Positions 44,340 through 56,700 of a stretch of DNA of 64,000 bases are shown piece after piece (the first letter of the stretch is position 1; every line of letters starts with the position of its first letter). The stretch covers positions 162,166 through 226,165 of the forward strand of contig CANTFL010001447.1 in NCBI GenBank assembly GCA_947650285.1, in the 5' to 3' direction. Made by a program: the position numbers and the translations under genes. The notes below the pieces were generated by a model. That model was not told the origin of the DNA. It searched no databases and saw only the letters and a list, made by a program, of their open reading frames with translations. Origin of the DNA: Hyaloperonospora brassicae (Eukaryota; Oomycota; Peronosporomycetes; Peronosporales; Peronosporaceae).

Positions 44340-47106
44340 GCATCTTAGAGTTCAAGATAAAGTCTGATTAGAAACATAGCGTGTTTTGTCCGGCCGAGTG
44401 ATGTCGTGAAGCCTTCCACAAATATCTCATTTGTTGGATTGTATTTGAGCTCTATTACGCCTTCTGCAATCTTCTCGCGTAGAAAGTGGGACTCTATGTC
44501 AATATGTTTCGTTTTCGAGTGAGAAACTAAGTTATTGGCCAGCGCGATGCACCCTTATTTGTCTTCATAGATAGTTGTAACCATGCATGGTGCATGTCCT
44601 AGATCGCCAAGAAGTATACGTAATTAAAATACCACTTGTGTCATAGAGTACAACGCTATGTATTCAGCCTCGGCGCTTGAAGTCGCAACTGTCGGCTGCA
44701 GCTTCGACTCAATGATACAACACTACCACTCAGAAAGAAAGCATAGCCCGTTGTCGAACGTCGTGAGTCTAAGTCGTTCGCCCACGATGCATCCGCAAGC
44801 CTGATTAGCTCTCCCTTGCTATTGCCGTCAAATACAATGCTGTAGTCTGCAGTAGTCTTCAGATACTAGAGGACAAGCTTGGCTGCAATCCAGTGCATTT
44901 TACCATGTCTCTCACAGTGTTTCGCCGCTTCTTCTACCGCGTGCATAATGTCCGACCGAGTGCACGTAGCGATGTAAATCAACGCACCGACTAAATCGCG
45001 ATAGGGCTACTTGCCGATAAACTCCTCGCCTGGGTCAAGATTGCTTATCTTTTCACTTTCATTAGATGGAGTATACACGTCCTTGCAGCTTTCAACACCA
45101 ACCTTTTCCGTAAGACGCTTGATGTAGCTGAGCTAAATAATGCAAATGGTCTTGTTCGGTCGATATAGATGCATTTAGGTCCCGAGACATTACTGTAGCT
45201 CGCCGAGCTCCTTAATTATGAACTCGGTTTTGAGTGCTTGCTCGATTCCACCGATGTCCTCATAAATCCTTTCAAATATCATCGAGTCGTCAACGCGAAT
45301 TGTCACGAGACTGTATTCGATATCTGACGGTCGAACGTAGACGCAGAAATCAGCTTCCGCCCGCGTAAACTCTTCGCCTTCTAGATGATCATTTGGCCAA
45401 TTGTTCAATTCGTGGGTCGCCTGCTTCGTACCGTCAAGTGCTTTGTTGAAAACGACTTCTTTTCACGGTGTTCTTCGCTCACAAAACCATCGATATGGTT
45501 AATGTAGATTATTTCCTTGTCTTCTCCGTACAAAAATGCAGAATATACGTCATAGGTTTTCGACCAGAAAGTCTTGCTCCGCCGCGGTCGCAAGCTCGAC
45601 GTTAATCAACTCATTTCGATCGACTGGATCGAACGTCTTGAAATGTTCAACGCCTAGACGCTGTGTAAAACACTTGGCGCCAAGACGTCCCATATATTTC
45701 ACTGTTGTTTCGTTCGGATTGCTCTAAATGCTAAGACCTGCTCGAAAACAGTTGCTCTTTTGTCCTGGGGAAGAACTTTAGCCTCCAAATCCTGTGCAGC
45801 GCAATTTTTTTTATTCTCTAAATTTTCATGACTTTCAACCATTCGTTCTTGTGCTTTTTTTGTAAAAATTGATTGCATGTCGAACAACTCTCACCATCAA
45901 CAACAGCGCTAAAGCAATACATTGCGTCTTGATCATATTTAAAGTCAGCGGGGTTTGCTTGGCCTCGACGCAGGTTCGTAAATTCTGATACATTACTCCT
46001 GATTGCCTGTTTCTTTCGCACTGGTCGTATGTGTGCTTCTTGCTCGACGTCACGTACCTTTTTGCTTGATTGGCGCGTCTGAATTGCGCCAGTTGGTTGT
46101 TCTGTCGGCTCTATGCCGGCTCGTACGCTTGTGACGCTTCCGCTTCTTGGCGTGTTGACCTCTTCGTCCATTGATGTGTCGTTCATCATCATCATCTCCT
46201 TCACTTGACACGTCGACCACGCACGGTGTACTGTCGCTTTGTTGTTTCATTGAGAAATTTTGCATTTTCTGCAAAAGTCACACTGGGTGATTTGATAATC
46301 GCCTCTGAATTCACATCCAAAGTCGATATGCCTTGTGCTCTTTGGAGTATTCAAGTAGCTGGAATCAAACAAACACCTGAGTCCGCGCGCTTGCTTCGCT
46401 TTGTCTTGGCAATGTTCGCGTAGCACGGAATTCCAAATAATCGAAGTACCTTGACGCGTGGTTTGCGATTAAACACAAGCTCGAACGGACTTATTTGGAC
46501 TTGAAGCACTCGGCAGCAAGTTGCGAATGTATGCAGCCATCGTCATTGCCTCGCACCAGTACACTTTAACCATGCTAGCATCACTCAACATACAGCTAGT
46601 CATCTCGATCAGCGTGCGATTCATGCGCTCTGCCATGCCGTTTTGCTCTGGATTGTGCGGCACTGTAAATTACTGCTTGAACATCTTGTTATTGCAGATA
46701 TGTTCCATCTTTTCGTTTCGATTCTCGCCACAATTATCACTTCGCAACAACTTCACATAGAAATCAAACACGATCTAAGCGTCTTGCCAGTACTTTTGGA
46801 ACGCTTTGGTGGCGTCGCTTTTCTTGCGTATTGGGTAGATTATAAAATGACGACTCTTCATCATAATAAATCTATCGATGTAGCAATACCCTGACTTTGA
46901 TGCCGGTGTGATAGGTCCCACAACATCCGAGCACACGACCGAGTCTTCACGACGACTCTCCCTCTATGCAATCTCGTCACCACTTCTGTTAAACATTTTT
47001 CGAAATAGTTCAGCCGTCGAGCATATGTCGCATTCGGCACCCTTGTCCATTCATTCGCCCTTAATGGGCCTTCCTTGATAATTTTGTTCACCGTCGAGTA
47101 CGGCAC
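44340..47106 (-). pseudogene. Copia pol remnants (integrase, RT, RNase H)
   Basis: Right to left: an unassigned frame with MPYSTVNKIIKEGPL (46861-47106), an integrase piece PHNPEQNGMAERMNRTLIE with YWCEAMTMAAYIRN (46469-46663), a linker (45818-46204) and RT pieces (DVYSAFLYGEDKEIIYI; FCVYVR...YSLVTIRVDDSMIF, active-site VDD). Copia RNase H/C-terminal pieces follow near 44340-45060 (DASWANDLDSRRSTTGYAF; KTKHIDIESHFLREKI...LKYNPTNEIF). There are many stops and shifts. The order integrase before RT is diagnostic of Ty1/copia. Confidence 0.88.
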
Positions 47107-47834
47107 AGGACCAAAGCGACGTTATTGCAATGTAGCTTCATGCTTGACACCATGGCAATCAGCAGTCGACTCAAACAATGAGCGTTATCAAATTGCCTCG
47201 TCGGGAACCTATCGCAACTATCCGTCCGCTCTACTTCACAATACATCTATCGCCAAAGATCTTGACCGCCATTTTGCTTGATGTTGCCGCAATCATCGAA
47301 AAAAGGTTCTTGCTGAAATTCTGCACGTGTAGCGCGTTTCCCAGCCGCACGTTGATCCATGCGGTCCCCTTTTAAATCCGCAAGCTGAATGTACCTTGTC
47401 CGAGTACATTTAGCTGCGCATTGTTCTTCGAGATTATTACAGTACACGCCGTAGTTGTCTTTGTGTATTTGACGAACGCTTCTCGGTCTATACCCATGCG
47501 AGCCGTTGCGCTGCTGTCCATTATTCAGCAGTCCTCTGCTCTTCCTTCCGTGACATTAAACGCTACATTTGGATTATCGTCGCTTTTTTTGCCGTCACCA
47601 TTCTCGCTTCTCCCCGCCCAGCAGTCGCACGCGTAGTGTCCGCCCTTCCTAGAGTTGTAGGACTGGACTTCCGATTCTTTCTTGCGCTACAATTCCCGCC
47701 TTTCTTGCCAAACTTGGTCTTCTAATTGCGTCTGCTCACATGTGGCGATGTTGCTTCGTCGATGCGCGACGAATCCTTTTGTCGCACTTCCTCAGAAATG
47801 AGCTTTCTATCGAGGTCGCTGAAGCTGAACTGCG

Positions 47835-48260
47835 TCACGTCATGCAAATAGCTTGAGAAAAACTCTTAAAGTGCGACGGAAGACTTCGTATCAGTGAAGC
47901 ACAAACATCGTCCTTGCTTTGCGGACATCCGACTCTTGTCATATCCAGCACTAATCGCTCTGACTCGGTCATATGAGCGCTCATGGCTGTCGACTTACAC
48001 TTGAAAGACGAAAACCGCTCCTTTAGATATAAACGTCTTGACATGTCTCTAGTGTGGTAAAACTTCACTAAACCACCCCATGCATTTCGTGCCGCCGTCG
48101 CAGTGATGACATGCATAAGCTGGGAGTCGCGTAAGTTAAAAATATTTGGCGCATGCGCCTTCTGCTTCTTTTTCGCGGTGACTGGGGTCGCATCATCCAC
48201 CGCCTACCATGAGAAACATTATCATTTTGAACGTCCAAAACGAACAGTGGCCCCCGTTAA
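47835..48260 (-). pseudogene. Copia gag remnant
   Basis: The frame 47835-48200 has DSQLMHVITATAARNAWGGL, YHTRDMSRRLYLKERFSSFK and DDVCASLIRSLPSHFKSF, matching the UBN2/gag-polypeptide pattern of copia Gag (W..L...Y, K..L...F.S..., LL.SLP..). The N-terminus and the rest after about 47835 are degraded. Confidence 0.82.
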
Positions 48261-48392
48261 ACGGTTACAACTTATGCGCGAAGTCGTAGCTTGAGCTCAT
48301 CACCTGTTGAGGTCCGGCCGAAGATGCACCTATGGCAAAAGGGGTAAGACCAAAAGTGAGTTGTATTCTGTGAGTGCCTCTCATCATCCTTC

Positions 48393-49276
48393 TGTGTTAT
48401 AGTAGTTAGTTAATTCCGTCTTATAACAGCCTCAACGTACAAACACAACAATCGCCGAGCTTAGTCGGCGCAACGGGCTGGTAAGTTTGAATATTCCCTA
48501 CGCGGTTCGCCCCTTCGGGTTCAGGTGCGGCTTTCGGCTAGCCGATTCCTTACAACCACCCCTCCAGAAGCCTGCCTGATATCAGCAGCTTCTAAATCTC
48601 TCTCTTCCTGTGACTTCACACCAACGGGTGGAAGCCGACGCAGTACGCGTTTCTACAGGTCACCGGGCGTATTGTCCGCCCGAATAGAAGAATTACGATG
48701 CCCTCGGCTGAGGCCCACCGGCTTGTCGCTCGACAAGACTTTCAACGATGACGTCTATTGGGTCACCGACTCGTCGTCGACAAGACTCCTTCCTTCGCTA
48801 GTAGTGAGCGCTGCCCAACCCGGGCCTTCCTAACTCTTGGCGCTACCAGTCAATACCTCTACAAGCTATGCTTCTCGAGGTTCGACGGCAGGCATAATCT
48901 AGCACACGAAGGGACTTACCTTACGTGGAGGGGTATCTTGGACTTTGAAAATTCTGTACTGTATCGGTTTATCTCTTTTGCTATCTCGCAGAGCCAGTTT
49001 GAATGGCTCATTGTCCTTCCCTAGTTCCTATACAAATAACGTGATGAATCTGTCGTTCGATCTTCCCGCATTATGCTATACCCTTGAGTCGCCGACACCC
49101 GAGTCGCCGACATCCGAGTCGTCGACACTTAAGTCGCTAAAACTTTAGTCGCCGACACCCAGTCGCCAGCCCTTAAGTTCTCGACCTTTCCACTGTCACT
49201 CGAGTCGCCGACACTCGAGTCGCCGACCCTTGAGTCGCCGAACTAATATCCCGGGACTGAAATTCTTTACACCACA
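48393..49276 (-). repeat. Solo LTR inserted in the copia 5' LTR
   Basis: 884 bp starting TGTGTTATAG and ending CCACA, flanked by CTTC on both sides (48389-48392 and 49277-49280). Removing it restores the copia LTR (CATCCTTC joined to CCTATCG, as in the other copia LTR near 44146). It belongs to the same family as the LTRs at 43455 and 61044. Confidence 0.78.
49083..49245. repeat. GAGTCGCCGACAC minisatellite
   Basis: About ten imperfect 12-17 bp units (GAGTCGCCGACAC, with variants such as AAGTCGCTAA) inside the solo LTR. Looser CGCCGAC copies continue near 49850-50000. Confidence 0.85.
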
Positions 49277-49451
49277 CTTCCCTATCGTTTGAACTGTCTT
49301 AGAAATACACTCGCTCATTTGCTTCATGCGGTTTGTCGTGTCCCGTCTCGTCATGTCCCGTCTCGTCTCCTCGTGCCATTTTCCTGGAAACCATTTACCG
49401 TTTACTCGTGGATGTTAAATTACGTCTCATCCCCTGCGACCAATATTATAC

Positions 49452-50702
49452 AATGATTTAATCAAGAATTGTTTTGCTTATAGTGAGGGCTTAATGAATG
49501 GCTCCTTTTCTTTCCTTATATCCCTATAAAAAACCCTAATCAAGTAACCAAAGATCTTCACACTCAAGCTGAACTCTTTTCGTTAAGTAGTATCGACTTG
49601 TCGAGTTCTGCCTCCTCGTCAAGGTGCGTTGAGTGCGGCCGCATTGGTGCATTACGACAAAAATCTTTAAGTACACCACATTTGCCACATCATTGAGCCA
49701 TATGGTAGTGGCTCACTTTTTTCAGCGTGTTGCTAATGAAACGCATTCGGGTCATCAAGCACCCTCTGCTATTTGTGTGCGTCCATTACCGCTAAATTCG
49801 CCCAAACAAGTTTTGACGACCTATAACTAAGCGATTGGGGAGGGGGTTGTTGACTTAAGTCTTGTCGACGTATGACTCGCCGACCATAATTTCCGCCATT
49901 TGATTCGACGACCAACATTAACCGTCCTGAGAATCGAACGCTTCGATTCTGTCGACCCGAATTTCGCCGACCAATTGCTTGCCGATTAAACATTCGCCGA
50001 ATAAGTGTACACAAATCTAATAAGTGAAGGCTCAAGATTTGCCGAAGAGGGTTCGAAAACTTAACGTTGCATATCTGAGGCGTTCTGATCGACAGGTCAC
50101 ATATAGCAACTTTGTGATAACAATATCCTAATCCCCTAAATTTTACATAGAGAAAGATTTTGCGTGGGATGGACAATTTCTGCCGTCAAATATCTAGAGG
50201 TATATATTGTAAAGATTTAAATTACTACCCAACATAATTAAGCCTCCGAGTTAAGCAAAATTTGCTCCCAGCAAATATTGAGTCGATAATTTAGTGTTTA
50301 ATCGACGACATTGGATTATCTATTCTGTCGACGAATCGGTGAGCATTGGATGAAGTCGCCTTTAAATCTTTGTTGAGGGACAAACCTGTCAATGTGTCAG
50401 GCAAAATTATTTTAACTTATTCAGTGACTTGTCTGCCAAATTTTAAGATGGCATCTCATAGTCGTGTCAAGCGGCGAGCTGGTAAGCGCAAAATTTGATA
50501 TAATGTTTGTCTTGTAAATCCACGAGCCGTTGATCATTAGCCGATAGAACATTAGCTCTTCTAATCTGGATCATACGCCGCGATATCCTGCTAAAACGCG
50601 AATTGCGCCTTTGTCTACCCTTTATTGTGAGCCCAAAGGAGTTTGAAAATTTGTAGGGTGCTTAGCGCAGAGCGGCAGCTTGCGAAAACGCAAAAATTAA
50701 AA
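49452..50702. other. AT-rich spacer before the satellite
   Basis: No gene. Scattered GCCGA-type motifs near 49860-50000 recall the minisatellite at 49083. A 135-codon minus frame (49769-50176) has no recognisable motif. Confidence 0.55.
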
Positions 50703-53700
50703 TCTACATCATCAATTGCTCAGAACCCACGGTTGATACATTATAGGTTTCGGGCTCAGTGATGTACATTTTTGCACACTTACTTTACTACGTCTACCAG
50801 CTGCGACCTATCTGAAACTTAATAGGTGATACGTCCTTAAAATCTTATCTAAACGCTAAAACCTTCATGGCTCAAGTTCTAAACTTCCCCGTCAAAACAG
50901 CCATATCTTTTTCACTGCACCGCCATTATCATATGCCTGATAAGATCATGCAGGCTCGAGGTAAATATGGTTGCGAGAAACCAATAAGGCGAGATACTCA
51001 GCTAAATCTGAAGAGACAAACCACAAAAGGACTATTCCTTATTTATTTAGCCCAATTTACGTACCTATTTTGGCGACTGTAGTGTTAGACACATGAGGCT
51101 GTATTTCGACATTTTACGACGAACGAATACACCACAAAAATTGCGATGTGATACTGTCCTATAAAAAAATGCAGCGACCACTTTCCGTTATCTAATTCGC
51201 CGAATCAGCTCGCACTTTGCTGCACAAGATTCACCAACTTTGGGGTAGCCGATATTAATGCTTTCATTGATAAAATATGAAGTTTACACGTAATCTTACA
51301 GCCTACTACCGGCGCAGATTGACCGTTTGCGCGTTCACTATCTCGACAATATATTAGTTGTTCAGCCGGCAATGATCAACATACTTTTAACGATATAGAT
51401 GTTCTTTTATTCATAGGCGAACGGTATTCGTGCTGAGATCAATATAAGTCATTGTTCACGGTACACCAGCACCTGGTTGAAATCAGCTATGGACTCATTA
51501 GTTCTCAAAGAGAATTCCACGTCAAAAAAGTCATGAAAGAAGATGTAGAAGAGTTGGAAGCGTCATATACCTCAATCGTTTGGAAATATGCAAAGTGCTA
51601 TACTATACTGCTTTGCAACGTAGGTCATAGGAACCAAACACCTATGGAAACGTGGTAAAAAGAAATTTTAGAATGTGGTTTTTCCTACGATTGACTTGAG
51701 TATAAGAGTGGGAACCCGACGAGATGCCGGAGCACATCGAAATCGGTGAATTAAAACTCGACGATATAAGGTTCGACGAAACCAGACTCTACGAGACAAG
51801 ACTCGAGGAGCCAAGACTCGATGAGGAAGACTCGATGAGACATGACAAGACAAGACTCAAAGAGCGAAATCTCGACGAGGTTAGACACGACGAGAGAGCA
51901 GGATGATAAATTGTCCTTCCTACTAGGTCTACATCATCAATTGCTCAGAACCCACGGTTGATACATTATAGGTTTCGGGCTCAGTGATGTACATTTTTGC
52001 ACACTTACTTTACTACGTCTACCAGCTGCGACCTATCTGAAACTTAATAGGTGATACGTCCTTAAAATCTTATCTAAACGCTAAAACCTTCATGGCTCAA
52101 GTTCTAAACTTCCCCGTCAAAACAGCCATATCTTTTTCACTGCACCGCCATTATCATATGCCTGATAAGATCATGCAGGCTCGAGGTAAATATGGTTGCG
52201 AGAAACCAATAAGGCGAGATACTCAGCTAAATCTGAAGAGACAAACCACAAAAGGACTATTCCTTATTTATTTAGCCCAATTTACGTACCTATTTTGGCG
52301 ACTGTAGTGTTAGACACATGAGGCTGTATTTCGACATTTTACGACGAACGAATACACCACAAAAATTGCGATGTGATACTGTCCTATAAAAAAATGCAGC
52401 GACCACTTTCCGTTATCTAATTCGCCGAATCAGCTCGCACTTTGCTGCACAAGATTCACCAACTTTGGGGTAGCCGATATTAATGCTTTCATTGATAAAA
52501 TATGAAGTTTACACGTAATCTTACAGCCTACTACCGGCGCAGATTGACCGTTTGCGCGTTCACTATCTCGACAATATATTAGTTGTTCAGCCGGCAATGA
52601 TCAACATACTTTTAACGATATAGATGTTCTTTTATTCATAGGCGAACGGTATTCGTGCTGAGATCAATATAAGTCATTGTTCACGGTACACCAGCACCTG
52701 GTTGAAATCAGCTATGGACTCATTAGTTCTCAAAGAGAATTCCACGTCAAAAAAGTCATGAAAGAAGATGTAGAAGAGTTGGAAGCGTCATATACCTCAA
52801 TCGTTTGGAAATATGCAAAGTGCTATACTATACTGCTTTGCAACGTAGGTCATAGGAACCAAACACCTATGGAAACGTGGTAAAAAGAAATTTTAGAATG
52901 TGGTTTTTCCTACTATTGACTTGAGTATAAGAGTGGGAACCCGACGAGATGCCGGAGCACATCGAAATCGGTGAATTAAAACTCGACGATATAAGGTTCG
53001 ACGAAACCAGACTCTACGAGACAAGACTCGAGGAGCCAAGACTCGATGAGGAAGACTCGATGAGACATGACAAGACAAGACTCAAAGAGCGAAATCTCGA
53101 CGAGGTTAGACACGACGAGAGAGCAGGATGATAAATTGTCCTTCCTACTAGGTCTACATCATCAATTGCTCAGAACCCACGGTTGATACATTATAGGTTT
53201 CGGGCTCAGTGATGTACATTTTTGCACACTTACTTTACTACGTCTACCAGCTGCGACCTATCTGAAACTTAATAGGTGATACGTCCTTAAAATCTTATCT
53301 AAACGCTAAAACCTTCATGGCTCAAGTTCTAAACTTCCCCGTCAAAACAGCCATATCTTTTTCACTGCACCGCCATTATCATATGCCTGATAAGATCATG
53401 CAGGCTCGAGGTAAATATGGTTGCGAGAAACCAATAAGGCGAGATACTCAGCTAAATCTGAAGAGACAAACCACAAAAGGACTATTCCTTATTTATTTAG
53501 CCCAATTTACGTACCTATTTTGGCGACTGTAGTGTTAGACACATGAGGCTGTATTTCGACATTTTACGACGAACGAATACACCACAAAAATTGCGATGTG
53601 ATACTGTCCTATAAAAAAATGCAGCGACCACTTTCCGTTATCTAATTCGCCGAATCAGCTCGCACTTTGCTGCACAAGATTCACCAACTTTGGGGTAGCC

Positions 53701-56700
53701 GATATTAATGCTTTCATTGATAAAATATGAAGTTTACACGTAATCTTACAGCCTACTACCGGCGCAGATTGACCGTTTGCGCGTTCACTATCTCGACAAT
53801 ATATTAGTTGTTCAGCCGGCAATGATCAACATACTTTTAACGATATAGATGTTCTTTTATTCATAGGCGAACGGTATTCGTGCTGAGATCAATATAAGTC
53901 ATTGTTCACGGTACACCAGCACCTGGTTGAAATCAGCTATGGACTCATTAGTTCTCAAAGAGAATTCCACGTCAAAAAAGTCATGAAAGAAGATGTAGAA
54001 GAGTTGGAAGCGTCATATACCTCAATCGTTTGGAAATATGCAAAGTGCTATACTATACTGCTTTGCAACGTAGGTCATAGGAACCAAACACCTATGGAAA
54101 CGTGGTAAAAAGAAATTTTAGAATGTGGTTTTTCCTACTATTGACTTGAGTATAAGAGTGGGAACCCGACGAGATGCCGGAGCACATCGAAATCGGTGAA
54201 TTAAAACTCGACGATATAAGGTTCGACGAAACCAGACTCTACGAGACAAGACTCGAGGAGCCAAGACTCGATGAGGAAGACTCGATGAGACATGACAAGA
54301 CAAGACTCAAAGAGCGAAATCTCGACGAGGTTAGACACGACGAGAGAGCAGGATGATAAATTGTCCTTCCTACTAGGTCTACATCATCAATTGCTCAGAA
54401 CCCACGGTTGATACATTATAGGTTTCGGGCTCAGTGATGTACATTTTTGCACACTTACTTTACTACGTCTACCAGCTGCGACCTATCTGAAACTTAATAG
54501 GTGATACGTCCTTAAAATCTTATCTAAACGCTAAAACCTTCATGGCTCAAGTTCTAAACTTCCCCGTCAAAACAGCCATATCTTTTTCACTGCACCGCCA
54601 TTATCATATGCCTGATAAGATCATGCAGGCTCGAGGTAAATATGGTTGCGAGAAACCAATAAGGCGAGATACTCAGCTAAATCTGAAGAGACAAACCACA
54701 AAAGGACTATTCCTTATTTATTTAGCCCAATTTACGTACCTATTTTGGCGACTGTAGTGTTAGACACATGAGGCTGTATTTCGACATTTTACGACGAACG
54801 AATACACCACAAAAATTGCGATGTGATACTGTCCTATAAAAAAATGCAGCGACCACTTTCCGTTATCTAATTCGCCGAATCAGCTCGCACTTTGCTGCAC
54901 AAGATTCACCAACTTTGGGGTAGCCGATATTAATGCTTTCATTGATAAAATATGAAGTTTACACGTAATCTTACAGCCTACTACCGGCGCAGATTGACCG
55001 TTTGCGCGTTCACTATCTCGACCATATATTAGTTGTTCAGCCGGCAATGATCAACATACTTTTAACGATATAGATGTTCTTTTATTCATAGGCGAACGGT
55101 ATTCGTGCTGAGATCAATATAAGTCATTGTTCACGGTACACCAGCACCTGGTTGAAATCAGCTATGGACTCATTAGTTCTCAAAGAGAATTCCACGTCAA
55201 AAAAGTCATGAAAGAAGATGTAGAAGAGTTGGAAGCGTCATATACCTCAATCGTTTGGAAATATGCAAAGTGCTATACTATACTGCTTTGCAACGTAGGT
55301 CATAGGAACCAAACACCTATGGAAACGTGGTAAAAAGAAATTTTAGAATGTGGTTTTTCCTACGATTGACTTGAGTATAAGAGTGGGAACCCGACGAGAT
55401 GCCGGAGCACATCGAAATCGGTGAATTAAAACTCGACGATATAAGGTTCGACGAAACCAGACTCTACGAGACAAGACTCGAGGAGCCAAGACTCGATGAG
55501 GAAGACTCGATGAGACATGACAAGACAAGACTCAAAGAGCGAAATCTCGACGAGGTTAGACACGACGAGAGAGCAGGATGATAAATTGTCCTTCCTACTA
55601 GGTCTACATCATCAATTGCTCAGAACCCACGGTTGATACATTATAGGTTTCGGGCTCAGTGATGTACATTTTTGCACACTTACTTTACTACGTCTACCAG
55701 CTGCGACCTATCTGAAACTTAATAGGTGATACGTCCTTAAAATCTTATCTAAACGCTAAAACCTTCATGGCTTAAGTTCTAAACTTCCCCGTCAAAACAG
55801 CCATATCTTTTTCACTGCACCGCCATTATCATATGCCTGATAAGATCATGCAGGCTCGAGGTAAATATGGTTGCGAGAAACCAATAAGGCGAGATACTCA
55901 GCTAAATCTGAAGAGACAAACCACAAAAGGACTATTCCTTATTTATTTAGCCCAATTTACGTACCTATTTTGGCGACTGTAGTGTTAGACACATGAGGCT
56001 GTATTTCGACATTTTACGACGAACGAATACACCACAAAAATTGCGATGTGATACTGTCCTATAAAAAAATGCAGCGACCACTTTCCGTTATCTAATTCGC
56101 CGAATCAGCTCGCACTTTGCTGCACAAGATTCACCAACTTTGGGGTAGCCGATATTAATGCTTTCATTGATAAAATATGAAGTTTACACGTAATCTTACA
56201 GCCTACTACCGGCGCAGATTGACCGTTTGCGCGTTCACTATCTCGACCATATATTAGTTGTTCAGCCGGCAATGATCAACATACTTTTAACGATATAGAT
56301 GTTCTTTTATTCATAGGCGAACGGTATTCGTGCTGAGATCAATATAAGTCATTGTTCACGGTACACCAGCACCTGGTTGAAATCAGCTATGGACTCATTA
56401 GTTCTCAAAGAGAATTCCACGTCAAAAAAGTCATGAAAGAAGATGTAGAAGAGTTGGAAGCGTCATATACCTCAATCGTTTGGAAATATGCAAAGTGCTA
56501 TACTATACTGCTTTGCAACGTAGGTCATAGGAACCAAACACCTATGGAAACGTGGTAAAAAGAAATTTTAGAATGTGGTTTTTCCTACTATTGACTTGAG
56601 TATAAGAGTGGGAACCCGACGAGATGCCGGAGCACATCGAAATCGGTGAATTAAAACTCGACGATATAAGGTTCGACGAAACCAGACTCTACGAGACAAG

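Larger units (their letters stand above)
44060..49451 (-). mobile_element. Decayed Ty1/copia element
   Basis: Minus orientation: LTR pieces at 44060-44311 and 48305-48392 plus 49277-49451, gag remnant 47835-48260 and pol remnants 44340-47106. The two LTRs share blocks (GATGCACCTATG..AAAAGG, GTGTCCCGTCTCGTC, TTACCGTTTACTCGT, ATGTTAAATTACGTC) at moderate identity, so the element is old. A sequence resembling the initiator-Met-tRNA primer site (complement of AGGTGATGAGCTC) lies at about 48286-48304. Confidence 0.8.
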
